The position numbers were made by a program, and so were the translations under genes. From assembly GCA_041485845.1 (NCBI GenBank), contig JBGPKH010000204.1, positions 1 to 12,928 of the forward strand: a DNA stretch of 12,928 nucleotides, given 5' to 3'. The notes beneath the pieces were generated by a model. The model searched no databases and was not told the DNA's origin. It worked only from the letters and a program-made list of their open reading frames with translations. Source of the DNA: OMOG01 sp041485845. Lineage in GTDB: Bacteria > Acidobacteriota > Terriglobia > Bryobacterales > Bryobacteraceae. Numbering within the stretch: position 1 is the stretch's first letter; every line of letters begins with the position of its first letter. This document shows positions 6,548 to 12,666 of the stretch, piece by piece.

Positions 6548-7578
6548 GCGGCCTTCCTTTCCTCGGCCTCGATCATGGCGACGAAGACATCCTCCATGGA
6601 GGGCTCGATCGGCTCCAGGCGCTTCACTTCGATCCTCTTCGCTTCGAGAGCCTGCCGGATGCGCACGCCGGCGGATTCATCGTCTACGGTCACGTGCAAG
6701 CCGCCGCCGAACACTGCCACATCATGCACGCCGGGCAGGCCCTCCAGGGTGCGCATGGTCTCCAGAGGATCGCTAGTGTCCAGCCGCAGCAGGCTGTGCC
6801 CGGTGAGGCCGCGTTTCAACTCCTCCGGCGTGCCTAACGCAATCACCTTGCCGCGATACATCAGCGCCAGGCGATGGCAGTACTCGGCCTCGTCCATGTA
6901 ATGCGTGCTGACGAAGATAGTGTGCCCGGTTTCGGAAAGGTCGTGGATCAAGTGCCAGAACGCGCCGCGCGCAATCGGATCGACTCCCGAGGTGGGCTCG
7001 TCCAGGAAGAGCACCGGCGGATCGTGGAGGATCGCGCAGCCCAGCGCCAGGCGCTGCTTCCATCCGCCGGCGAGGGTGCGGGTGAGCGCCCCGCGGCGTT
7101 CCATAAGGTTGGCCATCTGGAGCACGTAGTTCTTCCGTTCCGCGCGCACGGCGCGCGGTACGCCGTACATGCCGGTAAAGAAGTCGATGTTCTCGTCCAC
7201 CGTCAGATCGTCATAGAGCGAGAACTTCTGCGACATGTAGCCGATGCTGCGGCGGATCTCCTCGGGCTGGCGCGCCACATCGAAGCCGTTGACCAACCCG
7301 CGCCCGGCGCTCGGCGTGAGCAGGCCGCACAACATGCGAATGGTGGTCGATTTTCCGGCGCCGTTCGGCCCGAGAAATCCGAAGATCTCGCCCTTGCGGA
7401 CCTTCAGCGAGACGTGGTCCACGGCGATAAACGCTCCGAAGGTCTTGACCATGTCGTCGATTTCGACCGCCCACCCGTTGCGGTTCGGCGGGGCGGGGTG
7501 GCTCGGATCGTGCGCGGGTGCGGCGGCATTGCCGGGGCCGGACGCGGGCGCGGGAGGGGTTCGGGCGTTATCGCGCAT
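6544..7578 (-). CDS. ybhF: ABC transporter ATPase 2 (matches the C-terminal half of YbhF), Pro/Ala-rich N-terminus
   Basis: Nucleotide-binding subunit, 344 residues. Walker A GPNGAGKST (70-78), Q-loop region GYMSQKFSLYDDLTVDEN (113-130), signature TLAGGWKQRL (168-177) in place of LSGGQ, Walker B VLFLDEPTSG (189-198) with catalytic Glu, D-loop GVDP, H-loop histidine in STHYMDEAE (H226). The C-terminal ~75 residues form the accessory region common in drug-exporter ATPases, ending PSMEDVFVAMIE. Residues 1-36 are a disordered Pro/Ala/Gly tail that looks like the linker of a once-fused two-domain YbhF. Start 7578 overlaps the ATPase 1 end by 11 bp; no later Met would keep the domain whole. Predicted partner: ATPase 1. 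The changed signature but intact H-loop is the reverse of ATPase 1 (see findings). Confidence 0.92.
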   Translation of the reverse strand: MRDNARTPPAPASGPGNAAAPAHDPSHPAPPNRNGWAVEIDDMVKTFGAFIAVDHVSLKVRKGEIFGFLGPNGAGKSTTIRMLCGLLTPSAGRGLVNGFDVARQPEEIRRSIGYMSQKFSLYDDLTVDENIDFFTGMYGVPRAVRAERKNYVLQMANLMERRGALTRTLAGGWKQRLALGCAILHDPPVLFLDEPTSGVDPIARGAFWHLIHDLSETGHTIFVSTHYMDEAEYCHRLALMYRGKVIALGTPEELKRGLTGHSLLRLDTSDPLETMRTLEGLPGVHDVAVFGGGLHVTVDDESAGVRIRQALEAKRIEVKRLEPIEPSMEDVFVAMIEAEERKAA

Positions 7579-8347
7579 GCAGCTCCAGGCCCTCTTCCGC
7601 GTGGATGGTCCTGATGAAAGCGCCCTCCAGGCTGTCGGCGCCGGTTTCCTGCTTCATGACGTCGGGCGACGAGCAGCGGATCAGCCTCCCCTTGTTCATG
7701 AGGCCCACGCGATTGCAGCGCTCCGCCTCATCCAAATATGCGGTGGTCATGAAGATGGTGATCCCGTCCTTCAACAGTTGATACAGAATCGCCCAGAAAT
7801 CGCGGCGCGAGACGGGATCCACGCCGTTGGTGGGCTCGTCCAGAAACAGGATCTGCGGGCGATGCAGCAGCGTACACATCAACGCCAGCTTCTGCTTCAT
7901 GCCTCCCGAGAGCCGGCCCGCCTGGCGCTGGCGAAACGGCTCCATGCGGGTCATGCGCAGCAGTTGCGCGTTGAGCTCGCCGCGTACCGTGCCGGTGATT
8001 CCGAAGAGGTCCGCGTAGAAGACCATGTTCTCTTCCACGGTGAGATCGGCGTACAACCCGAAGCGTTGGGCCATGTAGCCGATCTGGTCTTTCACCGCCC
8101 GCGATTCGCGCGCCACGTCGTGCCCCGCCACGCGCGCGCTGCCCTCGCTCGGGTCCATCAGCCCGCACAGCATGCGCAGGGTGGTGGTCTTTCCCGCTCC
8201 ATCCGGCCCCACCAATCCGAAGATCTCGCCTCGCGCCACCGTGAGGTTCAGGTGGTCCACGGCGGTCAGCGCGCCGAAACGGCGGGTCAGGCCGCGGGTC
8301 TCGATGATCGGCGCTTGGATGATTGGGGCTTGGACGCTTGATGCCAT
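7568..8347 (-). CDS. ybhF: ABC transporter ATPase 1 (matches the N-terminal half of YbhF), Ala at the H-loop
   Basis: Nucleotide-binding subunit, 259 residues. Walker A GPDGAGKTT (47-55), Q-loop GYMAQRFGLYADLTVEEN (90-107), canonical signature RLSGGMKQKL (145-154), Walker B ILFLDEPTNG (166-175), D-loop GVDP. The switch histidine is replaced by alanine: MTTAYLDEAE (A203, codon GCA). From memory, TAY at this place is also found in the first domain of E. coli YbhF and in YhiH/RbbA, so it is a subfamily trait and not damage. Residues 7-16 are a doubled QAPII from a 15-bp tandem repeat (8303-8332), probably a neutral N-terminal expansion. ATG 8347 is 3 bases after the adaptor stop, with GGAG about 8 bases upstream. 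A domain and its partner are encoded by overlapping genes where E. coli has one fused gene. Confidence 0.92.
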   Translation of the reverse strand: MASSVQAPIIQAPIIETRGLTRRFGALTAVDHLNLTVARGEIFGLVGPDGAGKTTTLRMLCGLMDPSEGSARVAGHDVARESRAVKDQIGYMAQRFGLYADLTVEENMVFYADLFGITGTVRGELNAQLLRMTRMEPFRQRQAGRLSGGMKQKLALMCTLLHRPQILFLDEPTNGVDPVSRRDFWAILYQLLKDGITIFMTTAYLDEAERCNRVGLMNKGRLIRCSSPDVMKQETGADSLEGAFIRTIHAEEGLELHAR

Positions 8348-8350
8348 GCG

Positions 8351-9523
8351 CTACTCCACCACGATCTCGGCATCCGCCGGCATGTTCGACTTCAATTCGT
8401 GCGCCGGATTGTCCAGCTCGATCTTGATGCGGTACACCAGCTTCACGCGCTCCTGCTGCGTCTGGATCTGCTTGGGCGTGAACTCGGCTTCCGACGAGAT
8501 GAACGTCACGCGCCCCTGGTAGACCTTCCCCTTGTACGAATCGGTAGTCACGCTGGCCTTCGACCCAATCTTGACCTTGCCCAAGTCCGTCTCGTTGATG
8601 TAGCCGCGCAGCCACGGATGGTCGATATCGCCCACCGTCACCACGGTCGCTCCCGGCGCCAGCACCTCGCCCACGTCCGCCGCCTTCACCAGCACCACGC
8701 CATCCACCGGCGAGGCGGCGATGGTATCGGCGAGCTGTGAATCGATCAGGGTGAGACCCGCTCTGGATCGCCCGATCTCGGCGCGACGTGTGGTGAGCTC
8801 CTGCTGCCGGCGCTGAATCTCGAGAGCGTTCGCCTCGGCCATCTTCAGCGCTCCGCCCGCACGCTCCACTTGCGCCTGCTGCGCGGCGATCTGCTCCACC
8901 CGCGGTCCCGCCAGCACGAGGCCTTCGCGCTCGCGAACCGATTTCAAAGCCGCCTCCGCGCTTTCCCAACGGGTGCGGAATTGGTCGTACTGCGCGGTGG
9001 AGATGTCATCGTTCTTATGCAGCACTTGCGCGCGCTCCCAATCCTTCCCTGCGCGGTGCGCCTCGGCCTGCGCGGCTTCCACCGCGGCCTTGGCATCGAG
9101 TTTCTCCTGCGGACGCGCGCCGTTCTTCAACTCCGACAGGCGAGCTTCCATGGAAGCCAGGTCCGCCCGCTTGGTCTCCAGGTCGCCCGCCAGGGTGGCT
9201 TTCTGCCACTCCAGCGCGGTCGCGGCCTGCGCCAGTTGCGACTGCGCCGATTGCAGGCCGGCGGACTCGCGTTCCCGTTGCGCCAGTAACTGGTCACGGT
9301 CGAGCCGCGCGATGATCTTCCCCTTGGTCACACGGTCGCCTTCATCCACGGTGCGTTCGACCAGGCGCCCGGCGGTCTTGAAAGCGATGTTCACTTCCGT
9401 CAGCTCGATATTGCCGGAGACCACGATCTTGTTGGACGGCGGACGCCCCACGCCGCGGAACGCGTACACCGCAGCTACCGCGGCCGCCAGAATCAGGAGA
9501 ATCGGGATGATTCGCTTTTTCAT
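8351..9523 (-). CDS. ybhG: HlyD-family periplasmic adaptor (membrane fusion protein, YbhG-like)
   Basis: Links the inner-membrane ABC pump to the outer-membrane channel. 390 residues. N-terminal membrane anchor ~5-21 (IIPILLILAAAVAAVYA) without a lipoprotein cysteine. First lipoyl half ~42-76 (VNIAFKTAGRLVERTVDEGD, then LDRDQL), long alpha-helical hairpin ~77-265 rich in Gln/Ala/Glu/Arg that includes LSELKNGARPQE (129-140), a YbhG-like feature, second lipoyl half ~268-300 (ASPVDGVVLVKAADVGEVLA), then the beta-barrel domain (LRGYINETDLGKVKIGSKA) and a short C-terminal region. ATG 9523 overlaps the upstream TolC-like stop by 4 bp. The position between channel and ATPase genes fits a complete tripartite efflux operon. 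Confidence 0.92.
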   Translation of the reverse strand: MKKRIIPILLILAAAVAAVYAFRGVGRPPSNKIVVSGNIELTEVNIAFKTAGRLVERTVDEGDRVTKGKIIARLDRDQLLAQRERESAGLQSAQSQLAQAATALEWQKATLAGDLETKRADLASMEARLSELKNGARPQEKLDAKAAVEAAQAEAHRAGKDWERAQVLHKNDDISTAQYDQFRTRWESAEAALKSVREREGLVLAGPRVEQIAAQQAQVERAGGALKMAEANALEIQRRQQELTTRRAEIGRSRAGLTLIDSQLADTIAASPVDGVVLVKAADVGEVLAPGATVVTVGDIDHPWLRGYINETDLGKVKIGSKASVTTDSYKGKVYQGRVTFISSEAEFTPKQIQTQQERVKLVYRIKIELDNPAHELKSNMPADAEIVVE

Positions 9524-10857
9524 TGGATGAACTGCCTGACCTTTCCCATGGATTGCGCCAGGTCGACCCTCGCCACGTTGTACTGGTAGAGCGCGGCAGT
9601 CTGGTTGTCGCGCGCACGTGCCAGACGCGTCTGCGCATCGGTCACTTCCAGACCGTTGGCAACCCCGGCCTCGTACCTCCGCCGCGCCTGCGTCAACTCG
9701 TTATCCGCCAGTTCCAAGCCCTCTTTCGACACCTTCACCTGATCCTCCGCCGACCGTAATTGGTCCAGCGCCAGGCGCACGTCCAACTCGATCTGTTCCT
9801 TGAGGTCGTTGGTGCGGACCTGCTCGGAGCGGTACTGCGACGCCGATTCCGCCCGCCGTGCGTCGCGCCTTCCGCCGTCGAACACCGGCACCCGCACCGA
9901 GATCCCCACCGTGCGCGTAGGCAGCGCGTTGCCGAGGCCGGCGCCGATGGAGCCGTAGTCGCCGAAAGCCACCACCGAGGGCAGCCGCTCCAGTTTGGTG
10001 GCGCTGGCGGAGAGCCGCGCGGTGGACTCGCGCTCCCGCTGCGCCTGGTAGTCGGACCGCTCCTCGAAGGCTTGCGCCTTCGCCTGTTCGATGGTCACCG
10101 CGTCTACCGGGGCGTACTCCAGCGCGCCGGTCAGCTCGATCGTGGTATCCAGGCGCAATCCCATGGCGCGCAGCAAGCGCAGTTCCGCGGCGCGGCGGGC
10201 GTTCTGCGCGGCCAGCAGATGCTGCCGGTCGTTGGCCAGTTGCACCTTGGCGCGGGTGACCTCGATGCCCGTTCCGGTGCCTGCCTGCTTTTGGTTTTCA
10301 GCCTGGGTCAGCACCGCCTGCGACAGCGTCAGGTTGGCCTGCGCGGTCTCGACATCGACCTTGGCCTTGAGCGCCGCCATGTACGTCCGGGCCACCTGCG
10401 CGGCCACCTGCTCGGCGGTGCTGTTGACGTCCGATTTGGCCGCGGAAACGCCCATCTTCGACGCCTGGAAGCGCCGGATCGAGGCGAAGTCGAACACGCT
10501 CTGCGACCCGGTGACCCGCGCGTCCATAGTGGTGAACGGCCCGACAAACGTCGGGAAATGGAAGCCCGGAATGGGAACGCTGACCTGCACCCCGAGCGCC
10601 GCCAGGTTCGTCGTCCGGCTCATTTCGCTCACCGAGGATTCCACTGCCGGCAGCAGCGCAGCGCGGGCCTCCGCCGACCGCGACTCCGCCTGCTTCATCG
10701 CCTCACCGGATAGGCGGATATTCGTATTGCCTTCGGGCGAAGTGGCAAGCTCCACTGCGCGCTTCAAGGTCAGCGGCAGAGGCGCTCGTGTGTCCGACTG
10801 GTCGGCCGCGAAGGCCGGCGAGGCCGCCGCTAACAACAGAATCCACAGCCGTCTCAT
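9520..10857 (-). CDS. TolC-like outer-membrane efflux channel (OEP family)
   Basis: Outer-membrane factor, 445 residues, near the family norm. Start 10857 is chosen because GAGGTGA lies 4 bases upstream and a signal peptide follows directly (MRRLWILLLAAASPAFA, likely cut after AFA). An open extension to 11034 only runs through tetR. Two OEP repeats are visible: one from LTLKRAVELA through ESRSAEARAALLPAVESSVS and VQVSVPIPGFHFPTFVGPF, the second around YQAQRERESTARLSASATKL and NALPTRTVGISVRVPVFDGG, each with long Ala/Gln/Arg helices such as QARRRYEAGVANGLEVTDAQ near the C-terminus, a hallmark of these channels. ATGA overlap with tetR and with the adaptor gene. E. coli cecR-ybhGFSR has no channel gene of its own, so this operon carries all three envelope parts. 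Confidence 0.92.
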   Translation of the reverse strand: MRRLWILLLAAASPAFAADQSDTRAPLPLTLKRAVELATSPEGNTNIRLSGEAMKQAESRSAEARAALLPAVESSVSEMSRTTNLAALGVQVSVPIPGFHFPTFVGPFTTMDARVTGSQSVFDFASIRRFQASKMGVSAAKSDVNSTAEQVAAQVARTYMAALKAKVDVETAQANLTLSQAVLTQAENQKQAGTGTGIEVTRAKVQLANDRQHLLAAQNARRAAELRLLRAMGLRLDTTIELTGALEYAPVDAVTIEQAKAQAFEERSDYQAQRERESTARLSASATKLERLPSVVAFGDYGSIGAGLGNALPTRTVGISVRVPVFDGGRRDARRAESASQYRSEQVRTNDLKEQIELDVRLALDQLRSAEDQVKVSKEGLELADNELTQARRRYEAGVANGLEVTDAQTRLARARDNQTAALYQYNVARVDLAQSMGKVRQFIQ

Positions 10858-11483
10858 TGACTCACCTCGATCTCTTCCGATTGCGGCACGGGCGCGCGGA
10901 ACCCGCCGCTTAGGAACACAACCAGGCGCGCGATCCGGCTCTGGAAGTCTGACGGGCCCACCGCGACCCGCGTGTAGTCCGGAGATCCCAACATGGTGTG
11001 GGCCATCGCGCCAACCATAAAATGCATGCGCCACAGAAACTCCTGCTCCGGCAGTTCCGGCAGGGCCTTCCGCATCGCACCCAGGAATCGCGCGATGATC
11101 GGCTGAAAGTGGCGCTGGAGGATCGTGGGCATCAGTCCTTCGGCGTGGATTCGGCCCATCAGCCGCACAAACTGCGGGTTCCGATCGGCGGACTCGGACA
11201 TAGGCTGCATGAACGCTTCCAGAACTTTTTCTACCGGCGGCCGGCCGCCGGCGGCATCCGCCTCCACCTGGTCCAACCGCGCCATTCGTTGCTGGTTCAC
11301 CGGCCCGGCTTTGCGCAGGATCATCTCGTCCAGCAGTTCCTCCTTCGATCCGAAGTGGTAATGGATAGCCGCCAGGTTCACGCCGGCCTCGGTGATGATC
11401 TGCCGGAGCGAGGTGGCGTCGTATCCCTGGGTGGCGAAGAGGCGTTCGGCGGTGTCGAGTATCTTTTGTTTGGTATCAATCAT
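10854..11483 (-). CDS. TetR-family transcriptional regulator (CecR-like) of the efflux operon
   Basis: Ligand-responsive repressor, 209 residues. N-terminal helix-turn-helix ~5-50: KQKILDTAERLFATQGYDAT, then SLRQIITEAGVNLAAIHYHF and GSKEEL, all typical TetR positions. The C-terminal ligand domain (~60-200) begins PVNQQRMARLDQ, a form I associate with TetR regulators beside ABC or RND efflux genes; the ligand is unknown. It is the first gene of the operon and overlaps the channel gene by 4 bp, so it should control its own synthesis with the pump. ATG 11483 has no ribosome site and sits about 22 bases after the -10 box; the palindrome over the start codon is the likely operator. By position it is the counterpart of E. 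coli cecR (ybiH). Confidence 0.92.
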   Translation of the reverse strand: MIDTKQKILDTAERLFATQGYDATSLRQIITEAGVNLAAIHYHFGSKEELLDEMILRKAGPVNQQRMARLDQVEADAAGGRPPVEKVLEAFMQPMSESADRNPQFVRLMGRIHAEGLMPTILQRHFQPIIARFLGAMRKALPELPEQEFLWRMHFMVGAMAHTMLGSPDYTRVAVGPSDFQSRIARLVVFLSGGFRAPVPQSEEIEVSQ

Positions 11484-11506
11484 TTGATTGAATCGAATGT
11501 TTCAAT
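11481..11506. promoter_or_regulatory. Palindromic TetR-type operator overlapping the tetR start codon and transcription start
   Basis: CATTTGATTGAATCGAATG (11481-11499) is a 19-bp palindrome around the central G with one mismatched pair (CATT-n-GATT-g-AATC-n-AATG). Its first three bases are the tetR start codon in reverse. A second, overlapping inverted repeat, ATTGAA-n8-TTCAAT (11487-11506), reaches into the -10 box. A dimer bound here would block RNA polymerase. Assignment to the adjacent TetR is inference from place and symmetry. Confidence 0.65.
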
Positions 11507-11532
11507 TATACGACCTAATGAGACCCTGTCAA
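11505..11532 (-). promoter_or_regulatory. Consensus sigma70 promoter of the efflux operon
   Basis: On the minus strand TTGACA (11532-11527) and TATAAT (11510-11505) are both exact consensus hexamers with a 16-base spacer. The leader to ATG 11483 is only about 15 bases and has no Shine-Dalgarno sequence. Such a strong promoter directly before a repressor operator fits an operon held off until induced. Confidence 0.75.
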
Positions 11533-11582
11533 GGGGGGCGCATCAAAGAGGATGTCAAGTTATTATTCGTTGCCGTGTAAGC

Positions 11583-11750
11583 TCCTTTGTTTCTGTAGGG
11601 TGGCGGGTTAGTTCGAAATTGGGAGGCGCATTCTGAGGGCTTTTTTGGCAGGATGCGCCTCCCGGGGCTCTCGTGGAATGGCCTTTTGTTTCTGGAGGTT
11701 ACCAGGGTCGTCCGAGATTGGCAGGCCGATGCGGCGAAGATGCGCCTCCA
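11583..11750. repeat. Degenerate ~100-bp direct duplication
   Basis: The stretch from 11583 (CCTTTGTTTCTGTAGGGT, then TTCGAAATTGGGAGGCG) resembles that from 11682 (CCTTTTGTTTCTGGAGGTT, then TCCGAGATTGGCAGGC), an offset of about 99 bases. Each is followed by a GATGCGCCTCC motif (11652-11662 and 11739-11749). Many mismatches show it is old. Confidence 0.45.
11621..11663. repeat. Inverted repeat with 11-bp perfect arms
   Basis: GGGAGGCGCAT (11621-11631) and ATGCGCCTCCC (11653-11663) enclose 21 bases that include TTTTTT. A third, direct copy of ATGCGCCTCC is at 11740-11749. It may be a palindromic REP-like unit. It could fold in RNA, but it lies outside any visible transcript. Confidence 0.65.
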
Positions 11751-11780
11751 GGATTCTGGCGGCGGGTTTGCACTGTATTG

Positions 11781-11960
11781 GACGAAACGAACCCAATTTC
11801 GGGGTCTGGGAACAGGCTTCAGTGGGTTGCGCTGTGGAAATTTGGGGCGAGCGCTGACTTGACGAAACGAACCCCAATTTGGGGCGGGAGACCGGTTCGC
11901 AAGCCAAATTGACGGAACGAAGCCAATTTCCGGTTTTGAGCCGTGGTTTCAGCGGGTTGC
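11781..11960. repeat. Three ~50-bp degenerate repeat units, core GACGAAACGAACCCAATTT
   Basis: Cores at 11781-11799, 11861-11880 (one extra C) and 11911-11929 (GACGGAACGAAGCCAATTT). Units A (11781-11830) and C (11911-11960) also share TTCAGYGGGTTGC at the same offset of about 37 bases; unit B (11861-11910) abuts C directly. Spacing of 80 and 50 bases and variable cores exclude CRISPR. It resembles interspersed intergenic repeats known from environmental genomes (recollection only). Confidence 0.6.
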
Positions 11961-12123
11961 ATAGAGCTGTCTGGTTGGTCGGAGTCATCGGTTTGGTTTC
12001 ACCTCGTTTTTTCCGGGCACTTCGTATGGGCGTAGCGTTCCTCTCGATTTGACACATAGCACGACGACGTGCGGAGTCCCTAAGCTAGCTGGGGTAAGTT
12101 ACTTTAGAATCAAGCGGATGCGG

Positions 12124-12282
12124 TCAAACTTGAGCTTGTGACCGACTTTGCGGCGACGGCTTTTCGGTGTGATCAACCACGAGCACCTCTACCGGCCCCT
12201 TCGCCAAAGGCTTCAGTTTGAGCCCAAGTTCGTCCTCGATCAGCCCGTCGGGGCCATTAGCACACTGTTCAGTGGCAGCCCC
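12124..12282 (-). pseudogene. C-terminal relic of a TIGR03435-like protein
   Basis: In one minus-strand frame, bounded by TAA 12285-12283 upstream and TGA 12126-12124 downstream, the translation includes GLIEDELGLKLKPLAKGPVE, then VLVVDHTEKPSP. This closely follows the C-terminal signature I know for the TIGR03435 family of Acidobacteria (LGLKL, KGPVEVLVIDHVEKPS). There is no start, and the upstream frame is closed by TAA, so about 50 residues of a normally ~250-residue protein remain. The extra tail (QSRSQAQV) past EKPSP suggests the original stop is lost. Function of the family is not established. Confidence 0.5.
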
Positions 12283-12508
12283 TTACGATACCCAACGGGC
12301 GTTGCCATTGGACACGGAAGGCTCGCGTCCTCATAAGTTTTGTCGCCTTCCGCCCTAAAGTGCGACAGCGGTGGATACTGGTGTTCGAACAGCCTGATTT
12401 TGTGGGATCAAAGGATCGGCGGATGGCGACAGAATGCCGCTTTCCCATTATTATTACGACAAAGGGACGCGACCCCACCCCGCCTGCGCCCGTTTCAAAT
12501 GGATGAAA
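12283..12508. other. Unassigned stretch between two gene remnants
   Basis: No recognisable gene, repeat or RNA. An open minus-strand frame (12541-12269) gives a low-complexity basic translation with no ribosome site and no family look. It probably contains further decayed coding DNA. Confidence 0.3.
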
Positions 12509-12663
12509 CCTGAAACCAAGGCGGCACTTCCGTCGCACCACCGGACGAGCATGCGTCTGCGATCCGGGAATTACAAGAAGCCCTGGCCGAGGCTGAGGAT
12601 CTCCTCGCCGAGTTCGCGCGGGAGAAGTTCAAAGGGGCGCAACGGCTTTCACTTCTTTTGTGA
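12509..12663 (+). pseudogene. Tail of an unidentified helical protein, no start left
   Basis: From the TGA near 12506 to TGA 12661-12663 one plus frame reads APPDEHASAIRELQEALAEA, then EDLLAEFAREKFKGAQRLSL. This is a convincing amphipathic, coiled-coil-like C-terminus with protein-like composition, but no ATG, GTG or TTG start is in frame. It may be the end of a frameshifted gene whose upstream part is in another frame (ARFKWMKPETKAALPS). Family not recognised. It overlaps the convergent peptidase gene by about 15 bp. Confidence 0.3.
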
Positions 12664-12666
12664 AAG
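12646..12666. terminator. Hairpin at the convergent gene ends
   Basis: CTTTCAC (12646-12652), 7-base T-rich loop, GTGAAAG (12660-12666): a perfect 7-bp stem spanning the stop codons of both the peptidase (minus) and the helical remnant (plus). No T-run follows on either side, so it is a weak terminator candidate. Confidence 0.35.

Larger units (their letters stand above)
11533..12123. other. Gene-free region made largely of degenerate repeats
   Basis: About 590 bp upstream of the efflux operon with no credible gene on either strand. Short open frames differ between repeat copies and none has a ribosome site. It contains the ~100-bp duplication, the 11-bp-arm inverted repeat and the ~50-bp repeat units listed separately. 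The rest (about 11961-12123) shows nothing recognisable apart from short palindromes such as AGCTAGCT near 12088. Confidence 0.6.

Noticed and set aside
7568..8347. ATPase 1 as an inactive, damaged gene because the H-loop His is missing
   Set aside because: All other motifs are intact, and Ala at this place is, as I recall, normal in the first domain of YbhF/YhiH proteins.
7728..8969. 413-codon minus-strand open frame spanning two genes
   Set aside because: Out of frame with ATPase 1 and the adaptor, which have full motif support; translation is Arg/Gly-rich noise.
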